DNA of 64,000 nt from Fusibacter paucivorans (GTDB taxonomy: Bacteria > Bacillota > Clostridia > Peptostreptococcales > Acidaminobacteraceae), in NCBI RefSeq assembly GCF_018390735.1, contig NZ_JAHBCL010000009.1, positions 1-64,000 of the forward strand, read 5' to 3'. Positions 9,099 through 19,100 of this stretch are shown here, in pieces. The notes below the pieces were generated by a model. The model ran no database searches, was not told the origin of the DNA, and saw nothing but the letters and a program-made list of their open reading frames with translations. Each line of letters starts with the position of its first letter. Position 1 is the first letter of the stretch. The position numbers were made by a program, and so were the translations under genes.

Positions 9099-9362
9099 AT
9101 GACGCACCGCATTGGCATTATCAGTATTATTATTGAAAATGCTTCACAAATCGATCGTGTTAATCACTTGCTGACAGAACACGCATCCATCATTGCCGGA
9201 CGAATGGGACTCCCCAATCCAAACGGACGCAAAATTAACGTAATTGCCATTATCGTCGACGGCACGAATGACGACATCGGCAATCTCTCCGGTAAACTGG
9301 GCCGTTTAGAAGGCGTCAACGTTAAGTCTGCCGTTTCAAAGCAAAGTTATCCTGCACTATAA
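9099..9362 (+). CDS. TM1266-type iron-only hydrogenase system regulator
   Basis: A small 87-residue protein of the ACT-like TM1266 family, often found beside [FeFe]-hydrogenase maturation genes and named a putative regulator. Recognisable parts are the beta-rich start HRIGIISIIIE, the GRMGLPNP segment and the end with NIGNLSGKLG-like spacing. It begins three bases after the hydF stop codon, with AAGGAGG inside the end of hydF, so translation is coupled. Its molecular function is not established; the name rests on gene context. Confidence 0.85.
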   Translation: MTHRIGIISIIIENASQIDRVNHLLTEHASIIAGRMGLPNPNGRKINVIAIIVDGTNDDIGNLSGKLGRLEGVNVKSAVSKQSYPAL

Positions 9363-9463
9363 TTCGACGATGGCACAGAGCGCTCATTGTTTAAACCCAG
9401 CCATATAATGTCATCAATTCAAAATATGTTTCAAAATATGTTCTTATACATGACCTCAAATAG

Positions 9464-9510
9464 GAAGGCGCTGCAAATCTAAGAAATTAGATAAGCAACG
9501 CCTTCTTTTT
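9464..9510 (+). terminator. Terminator of the aspA-hydF cluster
   Basis: A long stem with GAAGGCG (9464-9470) against CGCCTTC (9499-9505), inner pairs TGC/GCA and ATCTAA/TTAGAT, followed by five T. Confidence 0.9.
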
Positions 9511-9566
9511 GTCTAAGACAAGTTGACGCCTTTAACAGCGCTCCAGCAAAGGGAAATCTAGTCTGT

Positions 9567-11237
9567 TTATTTTGTCATCGCAGCAACATAATACCATTTC
9601 AAGTCATTTAATGTCGCCTGATCAAACTGCGCAAAGTTATCATTAAATGTTTTCGCAAGTTTTTCTGCCTTTGCTTTTGCCTCCACCATATATTGTTTCA
9701 TTAGGGCATTGTGATCAAGCGCTTTGCTTTTAAAAACATCGGATGCGCTGTCTGCAATGCTGGCATCAATGCCAAACTGCTTCACAATGGTATCATCTTC
9801 GACAAAGTCTTTATGCGTCCACAGGCCAGAAGTCATGTGCATCTGATATTCTTGAAGGAATAAATGACCGTTATCTGCTATAAACAATATTGCATCTGCA
9901 ATAAAATCAACGGCCTCCGGTGACATCGCATAGTGAAAATTCACCCTGACCCATCCCGGTTTTAAAGCATTGATACCGCTTTTGATAATTTCACGATATT
10001 TACTTGAAACTTCAGACGCAATGTGCAGCAGCTCATGACCATAAGGTCCTGCACATGCACAGCCAGCTCTCGACTGTATGCCAAAGAGATCATTCAATAA
10101 TTTGGCAATAAACTTGTGATGCAAGTAACCGTCTTCATATCGAATGTTGAATGACAGGATACTGACTCGCTTTGAAGGGTCCTTACTGCCTAATATTTCA
10201 ACGCGATCATTTTTCATCAACTTATACATCACGCGGCTAATGTAGTCGTGTTCAATCTTTTCAATTTGTTCAATACCAATTTTTTCTTTCACTTCCAATG
10301 CCAGTGAAGCCTTAAAAATTTGCAGTATTCCCGGCGTTCCAGCTCTTTCACGCTCTTCGACGACTTTTGAAAAATCATAGCCTGATACGCTGACATAATC
10401 GACGGTTCCGCCGCCGGCGATCGTCGGCTTATTATAAATATCATACAGACGGCTGTTCAACACCAGCAGACCGCTAGATGCAGGCCCGCCGATAAATTTA
10501 TGCATTGACAGGTAAATGGCATCAAAATAGGATTCATCATCCTTTTTCATATTGATGTCGACATATGGGCCGCTGGCTGCAAAATCAAAACAAGCATACC
10601 CGCCGTGAGCATGCATAATCTTAGCAATTTCGTACACAGGCGACTTTATACCCGTTACATTGGAAGCCGCTGAAAACGAGCCGATTTTAAGCCTGCCCTT
10701 ATATGCCGGAGAAGATACTTTTTCTTCCAAATCTTTCAGATCAAATTCGCCAAGGGGTGTTAAGCCAATAATGACGACTTCCGCAATACTCTCTCGCCAC
10801 ATCAAGTCATTTGAATGATGTTCATAAGAGCTGATAAAGACGACAGGACGGTTTTCAATTTTTGACTTGTCAATGTTGACATATCGAGTAAGTCCCGGTG
10901 CATAATAAAGACCGAAGATGGAAATCAGCTTGTGTATGGCTCCAGTTGCACCTGTACCAACAGCAAAAATATTATAGTCGTCTGCATTGAGCATCTTTTT
11001 CATTTTCTCTTCAGCTTTGTGAACGAGTGCGGTCATTACTTTTCCCGTTTCACTATCTTCAGTATGAGAATTGGCATACATCTCCTGAAGGGTAATCATG
11101 TACTTTTCAATAAATTTCAGTGTTTTCCCCGAAGCCGTATAATCGGCATACGTGACGAATCGTTCCCCATAAGATGTTTTAAACGTCGCCTCGCTGCCAA
11201 TCACCTCTTTCCTCAACTCATTAACTGTCCATTGCAT
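9567..11237 (-). CDS. Class V aminotransferase-fold PLP enzyme, cysteine-desulfurase-like
   Basis: A 556-residue fold-type I PLP enzyme. The cofactor lysine is K247 in SMHKFIGG, and a Cys pair C393/C395 (RAGCACAGPYG) sits where cysteine desulfurases and selenocysteine lyases hold their catalytic Cys. The body of about 450 residues is followed by a roughly 100-residue helical, charged extension. That length is larger than NifS/SufS (about 400), so a standard Fe-S role is not assumed; the substrate is unknown. It starts 36 bases after an RpiR-type regulator gene and is probably cotranscribed with it. AAGGAGAGG lies before the start, next to an out-of-frame ATG eight codons long. Confidence 0.78.
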   Translation of the reverse strand: MQWTVNELRKEVIGSEATFKTSYGERFVTYADYTASGKTLKFIEKYMITLQEMYANSHTEDSETGKVMTALVHKAEEKMKKMLNADDYNIFAVGTGATGAIHKLISIFGLYYAPGLTRYVNIDKSKIENRPVVFISSYEHHSNDLMWRESIAEVVIIGLTPLGEFDLKDLEEKVSSPAYKGRLKIGSFSAASNVTGIKSPVYEIAKIMHAHGGYACFDFAASGPYVDINMKKDDESYFDAIYLSMHKFIGGPASSGLLVLNSRLYDIYNKPTIAGGGTVDYVSVSGYDFSKVVEERERAGTPGILQIFKASLALEVKEKIGIEQIEKIEHDYISRVMYKLMKNDRVEILGSKDPSKRVSILSFNIRYEDGYLHHKFIAKLLNDLFGIQSRAGCACAGPYGHELLHIASEVSSKYREIIKSGINALKPGWVRVNFHYAMSPEAVDFIADAILFIADNGHLFLQEYQMHMTSGLWTHKDFVEDDTIVKQFGIDASIADSASDVFKSKALDHNALMKQYMVEAKAKAEKLAKTFNDNFAQFDQATLNDLKWYYVAAMTK

Positions 11238-11273
11238 CTTTGTTCATCCTCTCCTTATGCTTAAATTTGAAAA

Positions 11274-12146
11274 CTACAATATTTGCGAATGATTAATATA
11301 AGGTTCCAAAATGCTTAATCGCGTTTTGGCTTGGTCACCAAGTTTTAGTGCAAGCTTCGTACAAATAATTTCAATGAGAAACATTGGCGCAACATCAGAA
11401 TTAAAATAGCTCATGCTTTCAACATCCACAATGAGCAGTTCATCCGCATATTGTGAAAATGGCGCCGTGGCACGATCTGTTACAAGAATAACTTTGGCGT
11501 TGCGCTCTTTTGCCAGAATAATAAACTGTCGTGTATAGATGTGGTAGCGATTAAAACTAAACACCACGATACAGTCATTCTGGGTCATATCAATCAGCTT
11601 TTCAATATTGTCAACTTCTTCACCGACGACTTGTGTGACATTGCTCACCAACAGTTTTAACAGATAAGCAAATTTATTAGCGATATCAACGGTTCCTCGA
11701 ATACCGTTAATATAGCGTCTTTCAGATGCGGCGATCATTTCCACAACGCGGTCTATTTTGTCAGCACTGTTTTTAGCAATAATACTCGTTAAGTTATATG
11801 ACGTCATTTCATACAGCTTTTTAACAATCGTTTCTTCAAAATCCGAATCTGCCTTACCTGAAGCAATATGCTGCACAGGCGGCAGTTCAAATTTATCCGT
11901 CGATTCCGCCTGAACTGCAACAAAGTCCTGCAATTCTTTCTGCAAATCGACAAATGAGTTATAGCCGATCGCTTTTGCCATTCGATTAACCGATGTATTA
12001 CTCGTATCAAGTTCCTTTGCAAGATCGCTGGCAGTCATAAAACAAGCCTTACTCACGTTGTAGAGAATATATTCAGCGATCTCACTTTCTTTTTTCGTCA
12101 ATTTTGATTTGACGATGCATTCCTTCAATGTGTTCAAATCTGTCAT
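11274..12146 (-). CDS. MurR/RpiR family transcriptional regulator
   Basis: A 290-residue regulator with an N-terminal RpiR helix-turn-helix (about residues 1-75; ELDTSNTSVNRMAKAIGYNSF) and a C-terminal SIS domain (about 125-260) that binds phosphosugars or similar ligands. The start at 12146 follows GGGAG by five bases; the in-frame TTG at 12158 overlaps that site and is rejected. It is the first gene of a likely operon with the class V PLP enzyme, which suggests the regulator controls that enzyme together with itself. Confidence 0.88.
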   Translation of the reverse strand: MTDLNTLKECIVKSKLTKKESEIAEYILYNVSKACFMTASDLAKELDTSNTSVNRMAKAIGYNSFVDLQKELQDFVAVQAESTDKFELPPVQHIASGKADSDFEETIVKKLYEMTSYNLTSIIAKNSADKIDRVVEMIAASERRYINGIRGTVDIANKFAYLLKLLVSNVTQVVGEEVDNIEKLIDMTQNDCIVVFSFNRYHIYTRQFIILAKERNAKVILVTDRATAPFSQYADELLIVDVESMSYFNSDVAPMFLIEIICTKLALKLGDQAKTRLSILEPYINHSQIL

Positions 12147-12253
12147 AAAATCTCCCAATTTAAATCGTATTTATTGATTAATCCCTTGTTTTTTTAACCT
12201 CATCATCTTTTGCTTTATGTATTACTGGGGATTAAAATGGATAAATCGTTAAA

Positions 12254-12299
12254 TTTTAAACATCAACTTAATTTTTGTTTTAGTTTTAAACATTAACTT
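12254..12299 (-). promoter_or_regulatory. Paired direct repeats upstream of rpiR-type gene
   Basis: TTTTAAACATCAACTT (12254-12269) and TTTTAAACATTAACTT (12284-12299) are nearly identical and 30 bases apart, about three helical turns. They lie 108-153 bases before the regulator start in the only other intergenic space, and could be binding sites of the RpiR protein. The 12147-12529 gap otherwise holds a terminator and AT-rich sequence. Confidence 0.4.
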
Positions 12300-12393
12300 T
12301 TTTTTATAGTTTACATCGAAACACACGAGAGAGCAATACGTTTTCCGAAAATTCTATCTTTTTATTCTATAGCAGCCAATAATTCGCTTTCAC

Positions 12394-12434
12394 CAAAAAA
12401 AGATGATCTCATCGATTCAATGAAATCATCTTTT
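12394..12434 (-). terminator. Terminator of the class I aminotransferase gene
   Basis: AAAAGATGATCTCAT (12398-12412) pairs with ATGAAATCATCTTTT (12420-12434) with one mismatch; the T-run on the minus strand comes from the A-run at 12394-12400. Confidence 0.85.
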
Positions 12435-12510
12435 ATCTTAGCTATTGTCTATCCACACAGCATGTTATTGCGTTTTTATATTTTAGATCAGATTGTATCG
12501 ATCAACTCTG

Positions 12511-12537
12511 TGTTATCTTAATCTTAATCTTAATCTT
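12511..12537. repeat. ATCTTA hexamer repeat at a gene end
   Basis: About four ATCTTA units in a row overlap the stop codon of the adjacent aminotransferase gene (TAA at 12530-12532). Unit number could vary by slippage, changing the last residues of the protein. Confidence 0.6.
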
Positions 12538-13861
12538 CATCCTTCAATCGCTTTGCTTCATACTGTCTTAGCAGTTTAATAAAGGCTTCCGGCACTTGAG
12601 CCAACTTATCAGGTGTTTCAACATACGATATTCTAAACTGTGTGCTGCCGGGATTGATTTCGCCGTCTGCAATATCGTAAAAGCCGCTCATTGGTGCAGC
12701 GAGAAGCGTTGTCATTACGCCGTCAATTTCAACAGCCCCCTCGCTGGCACAATATTGTACAAATGCTCGAGCATCAAAACCAGATGCTACAATATTTCTG
12801 ACATCAATCACGGAATAAATGGAAGCATCAGGACTTGATACAATAAGCTCTGGTTCCATTTCTTTAAGGCAATTGTATACTTTGACAATCTGTCCACCAT
12901 AATAAGCCCGCATCTCTTTGCACCAACTGGTGATTTGCGCCTTGCTCTCGTGCGCCAGCGCACCGAAGATATATTGGCCAATCGCATTCGCACAAAGATT
13001 TGCCGTATATTCAGCAACACTTCTATCATGAAACAATGCATTATCCGTAATTACTGCTCCAATGCGCAAACCGCATGCATTCCATACTTTCGAAGCCGTT
13101 TCAATGCTGATTCTACGTCCTTTGATCCCAGGAACGCGCGCTTCTGAAAGGCCCCATATGCTGACGAGCGGCTTAGAATCATCATAATATAGCTCTCGAT
13201 AAGCTTCATCGCTAATCATCCACATGTTATATTTGACACATAATTTTGCAAGTGCCTCCAGCGTGTCATAATCATAGAGTTGACCAGTGGGATTATCATA
13301 GGGAATCACCAGCAACGCGCCTGGCTGATGTTTTTCAATCATTGCTTCAATGGCGTCCATATTGGGCAGATTAAACTTCCCGTCTTCCTCCAGCGTTCGC
13401 TTCACAGTCACTGTCTTTCGGCCTATTCGCTCTGAGAAAGAAATATAGTTTGTATAAGCGGGATCAATCATCATTAATGGCTTATCTCCGGTTGCAGGCT
13501 CACCGCATACCCCGACGATCACGAGCTCCATCCCCGCCGAACCGCCATCTGTCACTTGAACAAACAACTCATCCGTGTCAAAGCCTTCACAGTGCAGAAT
13601 ATTTTTAAAAGCATCCCGACACTCTGCCGTTCCCGCCGTTGTCGTATAGCGGATAGCGCCATTTTCAAAAGGACTGCCGGCGGCACCCAGATCAAAAAGC
13701 CGCTTTTGCATCGCAGGATTCGTCGGCAGTGATACATTGCCGATGCCAACGTTGATAACAGCTTCCGGTTTTACTTCCCGCGCTTCATATTTCATTTGCG
13801 CCACGCGTACAGCAGAAGGCTTTCTAGATTCAAAGTGTTTTGAAACCATTGGTTTATTCAT
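12530..13861 (-). CDS. Class I/II aminotransferase (AspC-like fold)
   Basis: A 443-residue cytoplasmic PLP enzyme. It has the substrate-loop motif DNPTGQ, the aspartate in SDEAYRELYY that binds the pyridine nitrogen, the Schiff-base lysine in ETASKVWNACGLRIG, and the arginine near the end (FRISYVE) that binds the substrate carboxylate. The amino-acid substrate cannot be told. The ATG at 13861 is seven bases behind AGGAG; the longer frame starting at 13879 contains that site. It is transcribed alone. Confidence 0.88.
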   Translation of the reverse strand: MNKPMVSKHFESRKPSAVRVAQMKYEAREVKPEAVINVGIGNVSLPTNPAMQKRLFDLGAAGSPFENGAIRYTTTAGTAECRDAFKNILHCEGFDTDELFVQVTDGGSAGMELVIVGVCGEPATGDKPLMMIDPAYTNYISFSERIGRKTVTVKRTLEEDGKFNLPNMDAIEAMIEKHQPGALLVIPYDNPTGQLYDYDTLEALAKLCVKYNMWMISDEAYRELYYDDSKPLVSIWGLSEARVPGIKGRRISIETASKVWNACGLRIGAVITDNALFHDRSVAEYTANLCANAIGQYIFGALAHESKAQITSWCKEMRAYYGGQIVKVYNCLKEMEPELIVSSPDASIYSVIDVRNIVASGFDARAFVQYCASEGAVEIDGVMTTLLAAPMSGFYDIADGEINPGSTQFRISYVETPDKLAQVPEAFIKLLRQYEAKRLKDED

Positions 13862-14228
13862 CATACATCTCCTCAACATGACTATTCATATTAGGTTCAT
13901 GAAAACGTCACCCTATTATTTAGCAATATCTTCAATTTCTACACTATGTGTTTTCATACAAACACACAGGTTGAAAACGCATAAAACACGTATAATCCCA
14001 CACAAAAATGCATATATAGTGAAAAACGTTCAATTTATTGCATAATTATACCATTCATCTTATTCCATTCCTATTATAACCAGAAACTGCCTGCTTGTAA
14101 AACATTCTTTTCCAAAACTTAGGACAGAGTATCCACAATCACGACAGCACGCGCCGTCTCCCTCTTTTGCACATGATGTAATTTTGCAGATGCTGTCTTC
14201 AACTTTCACGATCCTAAAGCGATATACA
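13862..14228. other. Intergenic region with an inverted repeat and a possible small ORF
   Basis: The 367-base gap contains the palindrome TGTGTTT-N6-AAACACA (13947-13966) in the probable leader or promoter of the aminotransferase gene. Part of an open frame rich in Cys (minus strand, 14060-14257) also falls here. No clear promoter hexamers or terminator were recognised. Confidence 0.4.
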
Positions 14229-14846
14229 TTACTTATTTCGATAATAACTGTGTGCACAATAAAGCGCTCCGGCAGGATTGTGCGCCAACACGCGGTCTTT
14301 TGCTACAAGTGTCGTTACCATTGCATCAGAATGCTTATAAAACAATGAATCGTGGCCGACACACAAACCGATAATAATATTGAGTTCTGTTTTCATTTCA
14401 TTTAAATAGAGGGCTTGAGCAATGGGGTTGCACATGGTTTCATAGGTTCCGGGACGTACCTTTTGAGAATCTTCAAGTCCCATATGTTCCTTTGGAATAC
14501 CGCCTGTCTTGCAAATGACACTGTGTACCTCAAAGCCCTCTTTGCGAAGCATGCTTTCGTACGTTTTTGCTTCTTGTTTCAAGCCAAGGCAAAAAGCTAT
14601 TCCCAAACGCTTATAACCCATCTTTTTACTAAAATTAATGGTTTCACGAACGCGCGGCCACTCACAGTAACCTTCTGATTCTATTTCAGCACTTGCTTTA
14701 TAAAATGATTTCATACCTTCTTTTTCGTAGAGTTCAAGACTTTTTGACAGTGTTGATTGATCACGCATTGGACAATTCGCCGGCATATCGGATTTATCTT
14801 CATTCAGACAGCTGGTCTTTGCACACACGGCACAAGTATACGGCAT
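14229..14846 (-). CDS. DUF1847 domain protein, probable metal-binding
   Basis: A 205-residue member of the DUF1847 family, which has no assigned function. The N-terminus carries a Cys cluster (CAVCAKTSC, then NCPMRD) and later Cys residues lie in FCLG, ICKTGG and GLCVGHD, consistent with binding iron-sulfur or zinc. The start MPYTCAVC is preceded by GGAGG five bases away, so the 17 residues upstream in the longer frame are excluded. It stands alone between an aminotransferase and the RND operon. Confidence 0.78.
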   Translation of the reverse strand: MPYTCAVCAKTSCLNEDKSDMPANCPMRDQSTLSKSLELYEKEGMKSFYKASAEIESEGYCEWPRVRETINFSKKMGYKRLGIAFCLGLKQEAKTYESMLRKEGFEVHSVICKTGGIPKEHMGLEDSQKVRPGTYETMCNPIAQALYLNEMKTELNIIIGLCVGHDSLFYKHSDAMVTTLVAKDRVLAHNPAGALYCAHSYYRNK

Positions 14847-15035
14847 TTTTTCCTCCATTTCAAAGCACATTCCATTGTCACACTGCACGGCATCCAATTG
14901 CAGTTCATTTAGATACTGCTGAAAGCGCTGTTATTGCAGTTGTTATCATCATTTTTGCAACCTGATTATAACGCTAATAACCTATACTGTCAAATATGAA
15001 AACGGTGCCAAAACCATCCCAAAATCACGCCATAA

Positions 15036-16118
15036 TTATTCCAAAATCTGAACGCGCATCCCATCTTGGATTTGGTCTACACCTCTGGCAATCCACACTT
15101 TATCCGTTGGCAGATCCCTAACCTCAATACGGTCGCCCGCTATACTGCCAAGCTCAACCGGCACTCTGACTGCCGTTGAATCCTCAATATAGAAAGCATA
15201 CTGATCTTCACCAATATATTTAATTGCGGAAAGCGGCAGTGTCATTGCCGTTCGCGGCGCTTCCAAGAAGTCAATTTCGCAGGCAATGCCGTCTAGGAGC
15301 ATCTCGTCCACATTCAAAAGCGTTAACGTCACATCATACATTTTCGTTATTTCATTTTGAAGAAAACTAAGCGTCTCAACATCGGCATCATAAACATCAC
15401 CATCAATCGTCACAACACTTTTCTCAATTGTGTCAAGGCGTTTGAGCTGATCAAATGTCAACGCCGTTTCGATGAGCATGCCGTCAGTCTGTATCACCTG
15501 AACAGCTGTTTGTGATGAAACGCGTTCACCTGCATTTAATTCAAAGTCATTGACAATTCCTTCAACAGGGCTTTTTACCGTATAATCTGTAATCCCCGCA
15601 CTTAAGATTCGAACTTGTTCTCTATAAGCAGTGGCCGCATTATCATACTGTTTCGATAAAGATGAAACTTGTGATTGCGCTGACGTCCTGGCTGAATCCG
15701 TCGCAGCACCGACAGCATGAAGCGCTTCAATATCAGCCAGTTGCTTTTCCGCATCTTTAAGCTGTATTGATAAGTTATCCCGCGTCGTTTTCAAACTGGA
15801 AACGGTTGCTTCATAATTGGCTTTCGCTGTGGAATCATCTAATCGATAGAGTATATCACCCGCTTCAACATAGGCCCCATTTTTTACAAAGACCTCTTTA
15901 ATCGTACCGCCAAGTGCAGGGGTCACCGAAAGTACATTGGCGGGCCTTACAGCACCAATTGTTTTAAAGCCATCCGTAAAAACAGTTGTTTCCGCTGCTG
16001 TCGATGTTACGACAATCTGATTTTCTACTGAATTCGCATCTGTCGAATCACTTTGACATGCTGTTAGACTAACCGTCAACAGCACCAGCCATCCCATAAG
16101 CTTTAAATTATACTTCAT
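15036..16118 (-). CDS. RND efflux membrane-fusion (adaptor) lipoprotein
   Basis: A 360-residue HlyD/AcrA-type adaptor that links an RND pump to the cell surface. A lipobox ends in SLTAC about 20 residues in, so it is anchored outside the membrane. The biotinyl-lipoyl fold (GGTIKEVFVKNGAYVEAGD) is split by a coiled-coil hairpin (about residues 100-175) and closed by beta-barrel parts. The start lies inside the end of the pump gene with AAAGGAGG just ahead, so the two are coupled. No outer-membrane channel gene is nearby, as expected in a Gram-positive. Confidence 0.88.
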   Translation of the reverse strand: MKYNLKLMGWLVLLTVSLTACQSDSTDANSVENQIVVTSTAAETTVFTDGFKTIGAVRPANVLSVTPALGGTIKEVFVKNGAYVEAGDILYRLDDSTAKANYEATVSSLKTTRDNLSIQLKDAEKQLADIEALHAVGAATDSARTSAQSQVSSLSKQYDNAATAYREQVRILSAGITDYTVKSPVEGIVNDFELNAGERVSSQTAVQVIQTDGMLIETALTFDQLKRLDTIEKSVVTIDGDVYDADVETLSFLQNEITKMYDVTLTLLNVDEMLLDGIACEIDFLEAPRTAMTLPLSAIKYIGEDQYAFYIEDSTAVRVPVELGSIAGDRIEVRDLPTDKVWIARGVDQIQDGMRVQILE

Positions 16119-19100
16119 CATGCGCCTCCTTTTTATCTGAACGACGCTCAATCAAGTGATAAGTCACCGGAATAAAATAGAGCGTCATAACCGTCGTCAC
16201 AAGCAGTCCAAAGACAAGTGTAAAACTAAATTGTGCATAGTAAACTTCTCGGAACGCCAACGGCAGTACGCCGCCAATCGTCGTCATCGTCGTTGCCAGC
16301 ACCGGATTAAACCGTATCTTCCCGGCTTCCACAACCGCTTCATCTAGACTCACACCTTCCCGTCTCAAACCATTCATAAAATCAATGAGCACAATTGCAT
16401 CGTTCACGGCAATCCCCACAAGGGCAATCAATCCCATAAAAGCATAAAAGCCAAATTCATTGCCCGTGATGACCAGTCCGGAAAACACCCCAATAAAGGC
16501 CATCGGCACAGTCGTGAGTATGGCAAAAGGCTGCTTCACAGATTTAAATTGAACCGTTAAGATGACAAAGACCAGCAGAACGGCGAGAATCATTGATCGC
16601 ATCAAATCTTTAAAACTATCCTGAATCTGTGCGACTTCTCCAGAGAGCTTGACTTTAACGCCATCCGGCATTTGAATCGCCGAAATTTTCACATCTAGAT
16701 CATTTGTAATTTCAGAGGCATTGTAACCTTCCATGACATCAGCTGTCACAGTAATAATCCTTTCACCGTCCTGATGTGCAATGGCAGAAACGCCTTGCTC
16801 AAAATGATAGGATGCAACCGCCGAAAGCGGCAGTTTCGTCCCGTTTTGCAATGTGACATACATCGTGTCGAGGTTGACAGCATCTGTTTTATGAATTGCT
16901 TCATCAAGTACGCGCACATCAATCAGCGTCTGTCCTTCTTTAAGTGTCGTGGCAATCGCGCCGTTCAATGCTCGGTTCAACTGCCTTGCAATATCACTGA
17001 CAGACAAACCATATTGATTCGCCGCAATGGGATCAATCTTCATGACCGTTCGCGGCCCGCTGTCCGTAACAGAAACAGCAGCATTATAAACGCCGTCAAT
17101 TTCCCTTAAAATAGATACATATTGATCGGCAACCCCTTTACCGGCTTCATAATCATTTGCCAAGAGTTCTATTGCAATAGGTTTGCCAGATGGCGGTCCG
17201 CCTTGTGCAGCTACAGTTACTTCAATTTTGGCATCTGGAATCGCTGCAAAAGCGCGCTCCAGCCGTTTAAGTACCGTAAAACCGTCTTCTGTCATGAACG
17301 ATTTATCATAAAATGTTACATTAATCGTCGCTGTATCCGCTGCCGCCACACCGCCAATTGCCGTATTAAACACGGCAACTGCCGGCTCTTCAATTAAAAT
17401 GCGCTCGACTTCAGCGGTCACGACTCCCGTTTCATCAAGCGTCATACCGCCCGGGGTATCAACTGTGACAGTCAGACTACTCGGCTCAGACTGTGGAAAG
17501 AAATTGACTTTTAAAATGCCAAGCGGTATAAAAGCGGCTGTGCCAACAAGTATAATAATCCCAACACCAATGAGTGAAAGCTGACGCAAAGGTGAACCAA
17601 TGAACCATGAGAGCACCTTTTCGTACCACTTCACAAGCCGCGATGTGTCCATAGAGGTACTGCCTAAATGCCAAAGCTTCAACGCCATTAAGCTTCCAAA
17701 AAAAGCTGATGCCGCAATGGGAAGCCATTTGGCTCCCTCCGGATCATAAAAAGCTATAAAACTCATCAGCATCATAAAAGCCAGTGCCAGCATTTTTTTG
17801 ATGCGTCCTGCATCAATCATCGCCGGACGTCGTTTTGACCTTTTTAACATCACCAAGTAAATGGATGGCGTTACTGTAATTGAAATAAGCAGTGATGACA
17901 GCAGTGTTAAAATAATCGTTCTTGGAATCGTATTAACAAAGGCACCGAGAATCCCCGGCAATATTGAAAGTGGGAAAAATGCCGCAACGGTTGTCAGCGT
18001 TGATGCGAGTATGGGGAGCGCCACCTGAGTCACACCGTCAAGTGCCGCCCGATAAGGTGTATAGCCCATCCGGTACAGTCGATCCATGTTTTCCATGACA
18101 ATAATAGCATTGTCCACCAGCAGCCCCAGTGCCACGATTAGGCCCAAAATAGCAAAAGTATTTAGTGATATCCCAAGGTAACTTAAAAGTCCCAATGTCA
18201 AAAGCAGCGATAACGGCATGGTAATCGCGACAATAAGTGATTCTTTAAGGCCGATAAACAGAAACAGCACCATAATGACGACCATCAAACCAGAACCGGC
18301 ACTCAATTGTATGTTGCTTAAATCACGTTTGACGTTTACAGCATTGTCATAGACAATTTCCACTGCAACATCTTTAGGATACAGTCTACCGCGTCCCGCT
18401 TCAATCATCGCTTTGATATCTGCACTAGTTCCAATGACATCGGCGCCCTTTTTCCGATAGACCGTCATCGATACACTTTCTTTGGCCGTCTCACTGTTGT
18501 CAGCCTTAAAATACGTACGGTTCGTCAGCCGCTGTGATTTGATGTCATAATGAATATCTGCTAATTCGCCAAGATAGACCGACTGACCGCCGTTTCCCGA
18601 AACAATGACATTTTTCATGGCTTCCAGATCTGTGATTCGGTTATCAATGCTGACGGTTGTCACTTGACCGCCGCGTTCAATGGTGCCCACCGGCAAATCA
18701 ACATTGCTGCCGGCCAGTGCATTCATCACCTGATCGAATGTAAAACCGCTGTTGATCAGTTTCTTTTCATCCACGACGACATGAATTTCCTCAGTGACAT
18801 CCCCTGATAAGGTTACATCATCCACGGCGGGCATCGCAGTAACTTCATCAGCAATATCCGATGCTATTTGCGATAGGGTTGAAATGCGATAGGGGCCACT
18901 AACGCTGAATGTCATTAACGGCAATTCACTCGTTTTAAAAATAACAGCATCCGGCTGCTCAGCTCCGTCGGGCAAATCAACTTCACCCAGAAGACTGTCT
19001 GCCTCGAGCTCCTTTTTCTGAATATCCACGCCTTCCAGAAACGTAATGACGACATAAGAAAGACCTTCCGACGACTGCGATGTCATTTCATCGACTTCAT

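Noticed and set aside
9419-9442. Tandem 12-base repeat TCAAAATATGTT behind the hydrogenase cluster
   Set aside because: Only two AT-rich units downstream of a stop codon; too little to support a function.
13737-14045. 102-codon plus-strand frame at the aminotransferase start
   Set aside because: Mostly antisense to the enzyme's N-terminus and running into AT-rich intergenic DNA; no ribosome site.
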